Source of the DNA: Vicugna pacos
Taxonomy: Eukaryota > Chordata > Mammalia > Artiodactyla > Camelidae
Direction: 5' to 3'
NCBI RefSeq assembly: GCF_048564905.1
Contig: NW_027328739.1
Coordinates: 1,364,001 to 1,428,000, forward strand
Length of the DNA: 64,000 nucleotides
The position numbers and the translations under genes were made by a program. Each line of letters opens with the position of its first letter. Position 1 is the first letter of the stretch. Under the pieces are notes generated by a model. It saw only the letters and a program-made list of their open reading frames with translations. It was not told the DNA's origin and did not search any database. Positions 1 to 12,041 of the stretch are shown here, piece after piece.

Positions 1-972
1 ACTGAATAAGAAAAAATAAACAATGCAACCCAAAAATGGGCTGAAAAACTAAACAAGCAATTCTCCAAGGAAGACATACAAATGATCAAAAGACACGTCA
101 GACAATGCTCAATATCACTGATTATCAGAGAAATGCAAATCAAAACTACAGTGAGTTAACACCTCACAATAGTCAGAATGGCCATCATTCAAAAATCCAC
201 AAATGACAAATGCTGGAGAGGCTGTGGATAAAAGGGTACCGTCCTTCACTGCTGGTGGCAATGCAGTTTGGTTCAGCCAGTGTTTAAAACAGGATGGAGA
301 TCCTTCAAAAGCCTAGGAATAGACTTACAATATGATCGAGGAATCCCGCTCCTGGACATAAATCCAGAAGGAACCCTATTTCAGGATGACACCTGCACCC
401 CAATTTTCATAGCCAGCACTATTTACAATAGCCAAGACATGGAAACAGACTAAATGTCCATCGACAGTTGGATGGATAAAGAAGAGGTAGTATATTTATA
501 CAATGGAAGATCAGTCAGCCATATAAAACAACAACGTAATGCAATTTTCAGAAACAAGGATGCTCCTGGAGATAATCAGTCTAAGTGAAGTAAGCCAGAA
601 AGAGAAAGAAAAATACCATATGAGATGGCTCATCAGTGGAATCTAAAAATAAAAACAACAAAACAAAAAAAGCACAAAATTAAAAGAGAAATAGACTCAC
701 AGACATAGAATACAGTGTTTTGGTTGCCAAGGGTGTAGGGGTCGGGGAAAGATAGACTGGGAGGTCAAAATTGTAGAATAGATAAACAGGATTGTACTTT
801 ATAGCACAGGGAAATATATAAAAGTTCTTACGGCAGCTCAGAGAGGAAAAAATGGGACAAAAATGTATATATGTTCATTGTAACTGAAAAAGTGTGTTCT
901 ACGCTGGAATTGGAGAGAACTTTGTGAAATGAATGTAAACCAATAGAAAAAAGTTAAAAAAAGAAAAAAGCA
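1..972 (+). mobile_element. Young L1 LINE, 3' end (ORF2 C-terminus and 3' UTR)
   Basis: Continues an L1 that starts left of the window. The 268-453 frame reads as the end of L1 ORF2 (GIPLLDINPEGTLFQDDT, STIYNSQDME). The 3' UTR follows, with 'tatagcacagggaaatatat' and an A-rich tail near 950-972. The same element is seen more completely at 27732-34195. The 3' UTR resembles one I associate with camelid L1s, from memory and not checked. Confidence 0.85.
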
Positions 973-2775
973 TGATCCTAAATATTACAGGTGTAAATAT
1001 AAATTTGAGAGAAAAAAACTATGCAAAAAAGTAGTAAAACCAAAAATTCTGTTTAATGTTTTCTTTTTAAGATAAGCAAAATCAAAAAACCTCTAGCCTG
1101 GTGTGTCATGAAGAAAAGAGAGATACTCCAAAGAAATAAAATATGAAATAAAAGAAGAGAAATAACAATTGTTAACTCAAATATACAAATAAGGGTTCAT
1201 TCTGTCAACAATTACATGCCAAAAAACTGGACAAATTAGAAAAAATAGAGAAATGTCTAGAAAGAGACCAGGATAAGGAGAAACAAATAATTTGAAAAAA
1301 CTGATTACTAGAAGAAAGATAGAATCTGCATTAAAAATTATCGTTAAATATCAGTGCAGATTTAAACAGCTCCCGTTGAAAACTGTACAAAAATACAAAG
1401 CAGGACTCATACTCTTCAAACTATTCAAAAATAGTGAAGATGTGGGAAACTCCCAAATTAATTATGTGAAGATTTCATCACCCTGAGAGCAAAGCCAACA
1501 AACAAAGTACGGGCAAAGGGAAATTCAAGCAAATATATTTGATTGAATTAGATGCAAAAATTCAACAAAATATTATTAGCAAACTAAATCCAGCAATACC
1601 TAAAATGAATCATACACCATGATCTACTTGGATTCAATGCAGGGTCACAAGAGAGGTTCAACATACAAAAATCAATTAGTTTGAAACACCACATTAACAA
1701 AATGAAAAGGGAAAACGATGTGGTCATAAATCCATCAAAAGTATTTCACAAAATTCAACATTTATACATAAAACATCAACAACTGCAACAACAACAACAA
1801 CAAAAACAACAACAGCAACAACAACAACAGAAACCTCTTATCAAAGTAGGATTCAGGAAATATATCTCAACATAACTAAAGTCATTAATTACAGACATAC
1901 AGACAAAATAATATGCAAAAGTGAAAAACTGAAAGCCAAATAAAGGAATAAGACAAGGATGTCCACTCTTACCATTTCTATTAAACACAGTATGGGATGT
2001 CCTAGCAACAGCAATCGGACTAGAAAATAATTTACTCTTGTTGGACTGAATGAAGTAAAACTGTTGTTATTTTAGATGACATGATAATCTATATAGAGAT
2101 CCCTAAAGAATCTCCACATCAGAACAACTAAAAAAATTAAAGACATTTAGCAAAGTTCATGATTAATATACAAAAAATGTCACATTTCTTTACCCTAACA
2201 GTGAAATATTCCAAAATTTTAAAAAATTCATATGAAATCAGATCAAAAAATGAAAAACCTGTGAAAAAACCAAGATAATAAAATCAATAATACACTTATA
2301 AATAAATTTGAAGATGATGTAAAGAAGTGGAAAGAAATCTCAATGTCTTAATTTAGAGGAATTATTATTGTTAAAATATACATACTACAAATAATGTCTA
2401 CAGATATAAAGTGATTCAGATTGAACTACATGATATTTTCCACAGAAATAAAAACAGTCCTAAGATTTGTAAGGAACTGCAAAAGACCCAGAACTGCAAA
2501 AGGAACAATGAGGAAAAAGAACAATTTGGAGGCATAACCCATAATCCTCCCAGGTCCCAGAATATATTACAAAAATACAGTAATCAAAACAACACAATAC
2601 CAGAAAGCATACAAACATCTATATTACTGGAAAAGAACACAGAGGCAGAAATTAAACATCACACCTTTGGTCAACTAAACTATGACAAAGGAAACAAAAA
2701 TATACAATGCCTAAAAGACAGAGATTGTGGAGAAAAAGGAACATCGTGGACACTGTTGATAGGAATGCAAAGTAT
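973..2775 (+). mobile_element. Older L1 ORF2 fragment (+)
   Basis: Decayed ORF2 in sense order. It begins just before the 'caaaaaacctctagcc' region that precedes the reverse transcriptase, passes a degenerate palm-like stretch (LDDMIIYIEIPKES near 2070) and ends in C-terminal sequence (LNYDKGNKNIQCL near 2680). Many stops. Unit A lacks about 1.23 kb at about 2712 that unit B retains. The block is interrupted by a (CAA)n tract. Confidence 0.75.
1774..1830 (+). repeat. (CAA)n microsatellite
   Basis: Imperfect caa/aac triplets with cag interruptions, inside the older L1 ORF2 fragment. Unit B has a shorter, purer tract at 35006-35050. It yields a spurious poly-Q frame on the + strand and poly-C on the - strand. 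Confidence 0.9.
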
Positions 2776-2830
2776 TGATTACATTGCATATATACTACAA
2801 ATTTTCTTCATCCATTTTTCTGTCAAGGAA

Positions 2831-3279
2831 TGTTGGGTATGTAGGTCCCTATCTGAAGGCTCTAGAGAATAAGCCCATGGGCTGAACTGATAAACAAGCT
2901 GTGAGGAATGTCACATATCCAGGCTGGATAAGAAATGGCCTAAACAATGTATCCAGTATGGATGGCTGGATAGCCTATGCTGGATAAGTTTCTCAGAGGA
3001 GGACAACCTAAGACAGGCACAGCTGCCTGGATAAGAGATGGCCTACTTAATGAAGTTCCATGATGAACTTTAAAACAATCCTTGATAATTTAACATTCTG
3101 TGCTTACTGCAAGAGCATGGTGACATAAATTGCTTAAGATTATTAACATTGTTATAAATTAGATGATACGTGAGGCATTGTGCATGTCCTATATAAACCC
3201 TTTTTCTAAGAATCAATAAACAGAGAACTGCTCTGCTTCTCTCCACACAGTGTGTGTATATGATATCGTGCCACTGACA
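2831..3279 (+). mobile_element. Solo LTR of an endogenous retrovirus-like element (fossil)
   Basis: About 450 bp starting TGTTGGG and ending near CTGACA, with a TATA box (tataaa, 3192-3197) and a polyadenylation signal (aataaa, 3215-3220) in LTR-like spacing, so the + orientation is clear. No internal gag, pol or env region lies beside it, so it is a solo LTR. It sits between L1 pieces and is present at the same place in unit B (37286-37734), so it predates the unit duplication. Family not assigned. Confidence 0.6.
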
Positions 3280-3289
3280 GGGTTAATTT

Positions 3290-4150
3290 AATTTGATGGG
3301 AGTATCTTAAAAGGATGTTGCATTATATAGAATGCTGTTTCTGCACATATTGAGATGATAATGTGAGTTTTATTTCTCATTCTATTGGTGTGGCATGTCA
3401 CCTTTATTGATTTGAATATTTTGAAGTATCCTTAAACCCAGGGATAAATCCCTTTACTCATGAATGTGTATCATACATTAAATGTGTTGTTGAATTCATT
3501 TTGCATGTGTTTTGTTGATAATTTTGGCACATATATTCATCAGGGATAATATTGTATATTTTGCATATAATGTCCTTTCTAGCACTGTTATACAAATAAA
3601 GCTGGCATCATAAAATAAGTTTAGAATCTTTCAACCCCTTCAAATTCTTGGAAGATATGGGGAAGAATTGGTGAAAAATTGTCTTCAAATGTATGACAGA
3701 ATTCACCAGTAAAGCCGTCTTGTAAATTTTTTCTGGTTTCAGACGTTTGGATTATTGATTTACTCATACACCCTTTTGCTCTATTTAAATTTCTAATTCC
3801 TTCTTCATTAAGTATTAGAAGACATATGTTTCTGGGAAATTGTCTTTTCTAGGTAATTCAAATCGTTGACTAGTGGTAATATCTTATGATGCTTTGCATC
3901 TCTACAACTTCAGTTGTAAAATCTTCTCTTTCATTTCTTATTTTATTTGAGTCTTTATTTTCTTAGACAATCTAAAGGTTTGTCCAGTTTATGTTTAAAA
4001 GAAACAGACTTTGGTATTTTTTTTTTATCTTTTCAATTGTTTCTCTTGTTATTTGCCTTATTCTCATTCATTGAATTTTCTTCTATATTCTTTCTGTTTT
4101 CTCCTGGATTCGTGAGGTGTAAAGATAGTGTGAATATTTGTATTTCATTT
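3290..4150 (-). mobile_element. L1 ORF2 fragment (-)
   Basis: Reverse-strand L1 reverse-transcriptase-region sequence (typical antisense wording such as 'ttgatttgaatattttgaag' and 'cagggataaatccc'). Heavily decayed. Matches 37745-38600 in unit B. Confidence 0.7.
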
Positions 4151-4215
4151 ATAATTAAATATTTTTTATTTCTTTATTATTTATTGATTAATTAATTAAT
4201 TTATTCATTTATTTA
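4151..4215. repeat. AT-rich tetranucleotide tract (ATTA/ATTT)n
   Basis: Runs of attaattaatt and atttattt between two - strand L1 pieces, in the place expected for the A-tail of the next L1 (- strand, 3' end on the left). In unit B the matching tract has become a (TTAG)n run. Confidence 0.75.
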
Positions 4216-7200
4216 TCTTTGAATTACTGCAATTTACAATGTGTGAATCTGTGGGTTTATCACAGTGTTCCCATACATGCATATATTTGTGTGCCTAGTA
4301 AATATTACTTCAAGATATTTAACTTACTGCCCTGTGTCATAAAAAATAATTTTGAAAAAATATATCTTTATATATATTGGATAACATTTATAAATCTACT
4401 GATCCCAGATTTATCCTCTCGCAGCCCATTTCCGCAGTAATTATAAATTTGTTTAGTAGATCTGCGACTGTGTTTCAGTTTTGTAGATGAAGCCATAGTG
4501 TTCTCAACCAAATTTTTTTTTTAAGGTTCCACATATGGCATGTCATGTATTATTTTTCTTTCTCTTTCTGGCTTACTTCAATTAGAATGACACTTTTTGG
4601 GGACATCCATTTTTCTGTAAATGCCATTGTTTTATTTTTTATTGCAGAATATTATTCCATTGTGTAAATATGGCATAACTTCTGAATACTGTCATCTGTT
4701 GTTGGACAATTAGGTTGCTTCCATGTCTTGGCTGTTGTATATAGCCCTGCTAAGAACATTTTGCTGCAGATGTCTTTTTGAATTTGAGTTCCCTTTGATA
4801 TATACCCAAAAGTGGGATAGTTGGGTTGTATGTTGTCTATTTATATTATTTAGAGGAATCCCCATCCTGGTTTCAACAATGAGTGAACCAAACTACATTC
4901 CTTCCAACAGTGTAGGAGGGTTCTCTTTCTCCACAGCTTCCCCAGCATTTATTGTTTGTGGAGTTTTGAATGATGGCCATTGTGACTATTGTGAGCTGAT
5001 ACTCCATTATTCTTTTGAATTGCCCTTCTCTGATAATGATGGTGAGCAACTATTTTTTCATATAGCTATGTGTCATTTGTATGTCTTTATTTGAGAATTG
5101 CTTCTTTAGTGCTTCTGCCCATTTTCAGATTGGGTTTCTTGTGGTTTTTTTTATTATTTTTAGGTGGTATGAAGTCTTTATATTTTGAAAATTTAGCCTT
5201 TGTCAGTTGCATCACTTCGAAATATTTTCTTTAATCCTGTAGGTTGTCATTTTGCTTTGTTTATGGTTAAATTTGCTGTGCAAAACTTATAAGTTTAATT
5301 AGGTCCCATTTATTAATTTTGCTCTTACATCCATTACCTGGGTAGGCTGTTTTAGGACATCATTGCTGAGAATTATCTCAGAGTGTTTTGCATATATTTT
5401 CTTCTACTCTGTCTTGCCTTACATTTAAGTCTCCAAGCCATTTTGAGTTTATTCTTGTGTATGGAGTGAAGGAGTGTTCTATCTCCATTGCTCTGCATGC
5501 TGTTATCCACTTTTCCCAATACCAGTTGGTGAAGAGATGGTCTTTTCTCTGTCATATTCTTGGCTACTCTGTCAAATATTAATTGAACATAGGCCTGTAG
5601 ATTTCTTCCTAGGCCCTCTATTCTGTTCCATTTGTCCATATGCCTGTTTCTGTACCAATATCATATCATTTTGATTATTGTAGCTCTGCAATAGTGTATG
5701 GAGACCTGGCTGTTTATTCCTCCAGCCTGTTTCTTTTTCTTGAATATTGCTTTGGAAATTATGGACCCATTATTACTCTGTTAAATCTTAGGATCATTTG
5801 TTTCAGTCACAAAAAGAAATGTTTTGCAAAATTTGATAGGAAATCATATTAAGTTTGTGGATTGCCTTGGACAGTATTGCCATTTTAACAATATTGTTTC
5901 TTCTATTTCAAATCCATTGGGTATCTTTTCAATTCTTCTAATCTTTTTTGATTTCCTCAATCAATGTTTTCTAATTCTCTATGTATAAGCCATTCACCTC
6001 CTTGGTCAGATTTATTCTTAAGCATTTTATAGATTTGGGTGCAGTTATAAAAGCGGTTGTTTCTATACTTTGTTTTCCTGTTGATTAAATGTTAGTGTAA
6101 AGAAATGAAATTGTTTTTTTACATTAATCTGGGTAGCTTGACCAGTTCCTTTTTTAGCCGAAGTATTTTTTGTGAAGCTTTTACAGTTTTCTATATATAG
6201 TGTCATGTCTGCATATCGTGGCAATTTTACCTCTTCTTTTCCAGTCTGAATACTTTTATTTCTTTTTCTTGCCTGATCATTGTGGCTAGGACTTCCAATA
6301 CTATATTGAATTGAAATTGTGAGAATTGGCAACCTTGTCTTGTCTCAGCTTTTTGTGGGAAGGGTTTCAGGTTTTCACCATTGAGTAATTTGCTGGTATA
6401 TGTTTGTCATAAATAGCTGTCATTATGTTGAGTTATGGTCCCTCTATGCACACTGTGATAAGAACTTTTATTGCAAATAGGTGTTAAATTTTATCAAATG
6501 CTTTTTCTTTACCTACTGAGATGATCATGTGTTTTTTTGTCCTCTCTGTTGTTGATATGGTGTATCACAATGGATTGATTGATTTGTATATGTTCAACCA
6601 TCTTTGCGTTCCTGGGTTGAACCTAAATTGACCATGGTGTATAATCTTTTTTTTCATGTTGTTGGATTCTGTTTGTTAATACTTCCTTAAAGACTTTTAC
6701 ATCTATGTTTATCAATGATATTGGCCTATAGTTTTCTTTTGGAATAGTGTCTTTGTCTGGTTTTGGTATCAGGTTGATGTTGGCTTTATGATGTGAGTTT
6801 GGGTGTACTCTCTTCATATCAATCTTTTGGAAAAGCTTGAGGAAGTGTGGTATGGATTTTTCTTTCTATTTTTGGTCAAATTCCCCAGTGAAGATATTTG
6901 GGTCTGAATTTTTGTTTGCAGAGATTTTTTATTTTATTGATAATTCTATTCTATTTCTGGTGATCTCTCTGTTCAAATGGTCAATTTCTTCTTAATGCAA
7001 AAATGGTTGGCTGAATGTTTCCAGAAACTTCTGCATTTCTTCCTGGTTATCCAGTAAGTTTCCATAGAGTTGCTCATGGTATTCCTTTATGATATTTTGC
7101 AAATTTGTTGTACTCTTTGTAGTTTCTCCAATGTCATTTCTTATGTTATTTGTGTTCTCTCTCTATTCTTGTTGATGAGTCTGTCCAGAGTTTTGTCGAT

Positions 7201-8870
7201 TTTGTTTACTATTTTAGAAAAGAGTTTGATTTTTTCTATTTATTAATATCTACTTCAATTCTTCCTTCCTTTATCTTTATTATTTCCCTCTTTCTGCTGA
7301 CTTTTGGTTTTGTTTGCTCTTCTTTTCATGATTAGTTTACATAGAACATTAGATTATTTATTTGAAAATGCTCTTCTTCTTTGAAGAGGGCCTTGTCACA
7401 ATGATCTTCCCTCTTAAGCCTGCTTTAATTGTATTCCATAAACTTTGCATAGTGTTTTGTCATATTTCTCAAGATATATTTTAATTTCTTATTTTGCTTC
7501 ATCAACTCCCCTCTTGTTTTAGTACCATGTTGTTTAATCTTCTTGCTGTAATTTTTTCTCCCTGTTTTTCTGTGATTGATTACTACTTTCATGGTATTAT
7601 ACTCAGAAAAGATGCTTGAAATAATTATTAGCTTCTTAAATTTTTTGAGGATTCTTCTGTGCCTGAGTACATAATCTTTCCAAGAAAATGTTTCATGTGC
7701 ACTGGGAAAGAATGCATATTCTGCTTTGGGGAGAAGTACTGTTTTGAAAATATCAGCCAACTCCAATTATTTTATCTTATCTTTTAGTGTCTTTGTTCCC
7801 TTATTAATTTCCTGTCTGAAAGACCAGTCTAGTGATGGTAATGGGGAGTTATAATCTCCTACTGTGATTGTGTTCCCATCCATTTCTCCCTTTTTATCTA
7901 TTAGTATTTGCTTTCTGTATTTAGGTGCTCCTATATTGAGGATGTATAACTTAATGAGCATAACACCCTCAGTTTTTATTGCTTCTTTAATCATTATATC
8001 ATGTCCTTGTTTATCTTTCTCTATGGCCTTTGTTGTAAAGTCTATTTTGTGTGAAGTCAGTACTGCTAGTCCTGCTTACTTTTCATGTCCATTTGCATGG
8101 AATACATTTTTCAATCTTCTGACTTCATTTATGTGTGTTCCTCTTACTAATGGGGTCTCTTGTATCTTCATTATGTAGGGTCTTGTTATGTTATCCCATC
8201 TGACAATATTTATCTTTTTAATCAGGCACTTTGTCTATTAAAAATTGTGATAATTATTGATAGACTGGTGTTTATATCCATTTTGAACTTCATTTCCCTT
8301 TTGATTTTGTATTTCCTTTTTGTTCATTTCTTTCTCTTTTGTGGCTTGATAATTTTTTTTATTATCCTGGTTTCTTTCTGGATTTGTGAATTCATTGTAA
8401 GCTTTTGAATTATGGTTGACCTGTTTTTTATGTATACTGACCCATTACTATATCTATTTATTTTAACTGATAGGAATACAAATTCTAACCCATCCTAAAG
8501 AGAAGAGAATCCAGAAGAAAAGTCTCTGTATTAACTGTTTCACACTCTGACACTTAAAAATTTTGATATCCTGTTTTACAACATCATGTTTATGCAATTG
8601 TAAGTCATTGTAATTATTGCCTTTCTAATTATGCCTTTCTCTTTTCTATAACATCCTGCTTCTTTTTGTTTAACAGTAGATCTTTCATTATTTCTTTTTC
8701 TGTTGCTAAATTCTTCTATATTTGTTTTTTTCAGAAGTTATTTATCTCTCCTTCTATTCTAAAGGATATCCTTGCTTGATAAATTATCTTAGATTACAGC
8801 TTTCTTTCATTCAGGGCTTTGAATATGTCTTGCCACTGCCTTCTGCCTGTTCTAATTGTGTAGGAACATG
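4216..8870 (-). mobile_element. L1 LINE, near-complete ORF2 plus end of ORF1 (-)
   Basis: Reads right to left as the ORF1 C-terminal region (about 8870-8500, 'gccactgccttctgcctg'), the endonuclease (about 8400-7700), the reverse transcriptase (6817-6623 on -, [18 protein letters not shown] and NRIQQH) and the ORF2 C-terminus (5639-5373, with 'WNRIEGLGRNLQAYVQLIFD'), ending in the 3' UTR at about 4230. Many stops and frameshifts. Unit B has the same element with an internal deletion of about 326 bp. Confidence 0.85.
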
Positions 8871-8879
8871 TTTAAAAAT

Positions 8880-9465
8880 ATAATGTATATAATTTTATGT
8901 ATATGTAAAGAATACTTAGAAATGAAGTTAACAATTGAGATGAAAACCTATACATTAATATATAGAAAACATTGATGAAGGAAATTAAAACAGATCCAAA
9001 GAAATGAAAAGATCTCTTATGTTAATGTTGTGAAACTATTTGGTTGAAACAACCATACTACACAAAGCAATCTAAATTTAGTGTGATTCATGTCAATATA
9101 ACCATGAGATTTTTCCATTACATAGAACAAATAAATTCAAAATTTATATGTATCCACAAAAATCATGAGTTGCTGAAATAATCTTGAAAATATGTATTAA
9201 ATCTAATAGTGTAAAGTTCTCTGATGTTAAACAGTCCTACAAAGATTTAGTAATTTAAATAACATGATACTGACTCAAAAACAGACACCAAACAATAGAA
9301 GAGAATAGAGCAACCAGATGTAATCCCTCACACTTATGATCAATTAACCCATGAAAAATGAAGCAAGAGTATAATATGAAGGAAAGACATTCTCCTAAAT
9401 ATGTAGTGCTGGAAAGATTGAACATGAGAAATATAAATTAGAGTATTTCCTCACATTGTATACAA
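8880..9465 (+). mobile_element. L1 ORF2 fragment (+)
   Basis: Sense L1 sequence from the segment just after the reverse transcriptase (gaaattaaaacagatccaaa, then the 'aacaccaaacaatagaagag'-like segment). Decayed. Unit B match is 43025-43610, where a (TA)n tract has grown near its start. Confidence 0.65.
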
Positions 9466-9474
9466 TCCATGTGC

Positions 9475-10355
9475 ACAGAATATCTTTTATTTATTTTGTT
9501 TACTTTTATTTCTTACACCTGTAATTTATTGATCTATGTTTTGATCTTTTATTTCACTTATCAAATTTATTCCTTTTTTTTTCTTTTTGGTATAAACTTA
9601 CACACAATTGTTTTCCCAATTTCTCTTTTTGATAATGAGTTCTTACTATATAAAAATGCAATGGATATTTGTATATTGATTTTGTATTCTGCAAGTTTAC
9701 TAAGTATGTTCAGTATTTCTAACAGTCACTGGAGGAGTCTATGGAGTTTTCCATCTATGTATAATTATGTCATCTGTAAAAATTTTACTGCTTCTTTACA
9801 AGTTGTATGCATTTTAGATTTTTTCTTGACTAGTTGTTCTGGCTCAGACTTCTAGAAGTGTAATTTAGGACTTGTGACAATGAGCTACTTTTTTTATTAC
9901 AGGACCTGAGATAAACCTTTCTGTATGTTTACATTGAACTTGATTTTATTCATGCGTATTACATTTATGCCTTTTATTATGTTTAGTTACATTCTATCTG
10001 AAGTGAATTTGTTAAGAATACTTTTATAGAAAACTTAAGATTAGATCTGTCAATAAATTTCCTACAGTTTTTGAGACTGTTATTTCTGAATTCTCTGTTT
10101 TTAAAGGTATGGTATACCATATATTACTTTGCATATGTTAAATAATATTTATGAATCAGGACTAAATCCCTCTTAACTATAGTTTATAATACTTATAATA
10201 TGCAATAAATTCAGGTTGCTAACGTTTATTTAGAATGGAATATACACATACTGAATGAGAAATTTACATTGTAGCTTGAGTGTAGATTTATTTATTCAAA
10301 AATTTTGTCTCTCATTTTGAATTTGGTTTATGTTTAATGGATTTTATTTCTTATT
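9475..10355 (-). mobile_element. L1 ORF2 fragment (-)
   Basis: Antisense L1 reverse-transcriptase-region wording ('tattgattttgtattctgca', 'ccatctatgtataattatgt'). Its left end and the neighbouring + piece derive from nearby parts of ORF2 in opposite orientation. Unit B match 43625-44470. Confidence 0.65.
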
Positions 10356-10565
10356 TAAGAATATAAATTTTGGTTGAACTTGGTTTACTACAGTTTACTG
10401 ATAAAGAACATAGCTATTATTTACAATTAGTGAACAAAACACTTGCCTTAAAGTGCCGTATTTTACTAACAATGACAACTGTTTTAGGACTGAGAAACAT
10501 ATTGCTTCCTAAAATGCATTGCCTGGTCTTTTCCACCCCAACCCACGTATTCTCTAATTTCTTTG
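10356..10565. other. Low-repeat DNA, nothing recognised
   Basis: Start of the HSFY-flanking low-repeat block. It contains a 67-codon open frame (10370-10573) that is not kept in unit B and has no recognisable protein match. Confidence 0.5.
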
Positions 10566-10645
10566 TATTTTGATTGTTTGTTTGCCCCTAAATGGAGGTA
10601 ATGCTTATTGAACCCAGGATCTTGTGCCTAAGTGTATTTATCAAC
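10566..10645 (-). mobile_element. Degraded tRNA-derived SINE fragment, camelid-type
   Basis: 'ttgtttgtttg' followed by 'aatggaggta', 'attgaacccaggatcttgtg' and 'cctaagtg' follows the antisense of a tRNA-derived SINE I associate with camelids (T-rich tail, then 'ggaggtactgggaattgaacc', then the 'ctaagca' region). Only the tail-proximal part is present. Unit B has an even more decayed copy at 44721-44795. A supportive but weak species clue. Confidence 0.45.
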
Positions 10646-11365
10646 ATCATTTTAGAACACTTAACAGAAGCCACAAGAGTATGTATTATAAAGATGACAA
10701 GAAAATTTATTCCTTCTAGGGACTGAAAACCTCTGAGTGAAAGAATGGCAAAAATAAACATTTGTAAGAATACTGTAAGATTTTCTCTTGTGTAAATTTA
10801 AAGTAGTATATAAAACTACATTTATTTTACTTATAGCACTGAATTACAAGTTAAAACAAAAATTCTCCCCTTTAGAATTTCTTAAATTTGATTGAATATT
10901 TTTATTTAATTTTATTTCATAAATATTTACCATTCATATATAAACATAACAAATAAACTAATATTTATTCTGTTCATGTGTTGAATATAGAGCTACTTAT
11001 TTTAAAGTACACAGATAAAAAAATACTTCCACTTCCAAATCAAATTATGTTTCACTTTAATTACAAATGATAATGAAATAGTTATAAATTTTCATAAATG
11101 TTTTACACAAATTTCACTTTAAAATCCAAGACTTTAAAATTATTTTATATATTTTGTGATTATTTATTCTCTGTTCACATATCTGGTATAAATTTGTGTA
11201 CAAAAGGATGGAGATTGGTTTTATTTCTTAGACACCAAAATTAAATTATTTAAATAGATTTTGTGGGGATAATATTTGCAGATCACCGTATAAAATTAAG
11301 CATCATATATGCTTCATTTTAACTGGATGAATGAGAAGTAAACACTGGCTGAATCTTACACTTGA
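10646..11365. other. HSFY 5' flank, no gene seen
   Basis: AT-rich DNA well preserved between the two units. No coding frame of note. A TATA-like string (tataaaat) lies near 11290, but it is upstream of the RFX/CRE-like pair and I do not call it a promoter. Confidence 0.5.
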
Positions 11366-11396
11366 GTTGCTAGGAGACCAGTCGAATGTGATGTCA
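11366..11396 (+). promoter_or_regulatory. RFX X-box-like motif plus CRE-like site upstream of HSFY
   Basis: GTTGCTAGGAGACC at 11366-11379 fits the RFX X-box pattern (GTTGC, spacer, imperfect second half). TGATGTCA at 11389-11396 is the CREB/ATF/CREM-type site found as the X2 box of MHC class II promoters. The pair lies about 130-165 bp upstream of the HSFY start codon. Unit B keeps both (45525-45538 with one change at the first base, and 45549-45556 exact). RFX2 and CREM are known drivers of spermatogenic genes; their use here is inferred. Confidence 0.45.
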
Positions 11397-11528
11397 CAGC
11401 TTCTCAAATTGAGTACCATTGTGATGGCCTCACAGTTTATCTGTGCTGGCCCGCCAAAACAGCATTTGAAGCTGCAGTGCACAAAATTATGCAGATTAGA
11501 AATGTAGTTGTAGAAAATGTTATTTGAG

Positions 11529-12041
11529 ATGGCACATGTTTCTACAGAAATTCAAGTTGTGTCTCCTAAATATGGACCAACTTCTTCAGGAATGTACAGT
11601 AGATCTCTATTGTGTGATCAAACATTCTCTGGGGACTTGGACTTGAGGTCTATGATTGAGGAAAATGTTTTTAAGGCTTTGTCTGAAGAATCCCTGATAA
11701 AAAGGCCATGTTACAAACATTGTGTCTCTGAACCAGATGAAGATAATGATTTTCGTTCTCTGACATATCCAGGAAAACTCTGGAAAATGGTTGGAAATGA
11801 CCAATTTAAATCCATCTGTTGGGATGATAATGGAACTTCCATAGTGATGGATGAAGATGTCTTTATGAAGGAAAATTTGGAAAGAAAGTCTCCTTTCAGA
11901 ATATTTGAACCTGGAAGTATGAAAAGTTTAGTTAGACAGCTAAACCTTTATGGATTTAGTAAAGTGCAGCAGAATTTTCGAAGATCTGTTTCTCTAGCTG
12001 ACTTTCAGGCAGAAGAAAAAGAAGTCTCTGTTTTAAGCAAG
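11529..12041 (+). CDS. HSFY: HSFY copy A exon 1 (HSF DNA-binding domain)
   Basis: 171 intact codons. An in-frame ATG four codons upstream (11517) exists, but MAHVS at 11529 matches the family start. Residues about 77-160 form the HSF winged-helix domain: LWKMVGNDQFKSICW, then a beta segment, then the recognition helix MKSLVRQLNLYGFSKVQQNF. The exon ends VLSK at AAG, followed by the donor gtatta, at the position I recall for the human HSFY intron. If the intron is retained, the frame runs 14 more codons to a stop at 12081-12083 and would give a DNA-binding-domain-only protein. The homologous exon in unit B is broken, so intactness here is copy-specific. Confidence 0.9.

Noticed and set aside
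1776-1988. Cysteine-rich frame on the - strand with a poly-C run
   Set aside because: It is the reverse reading of the (CAA)n microsatellite inside a dead L1.
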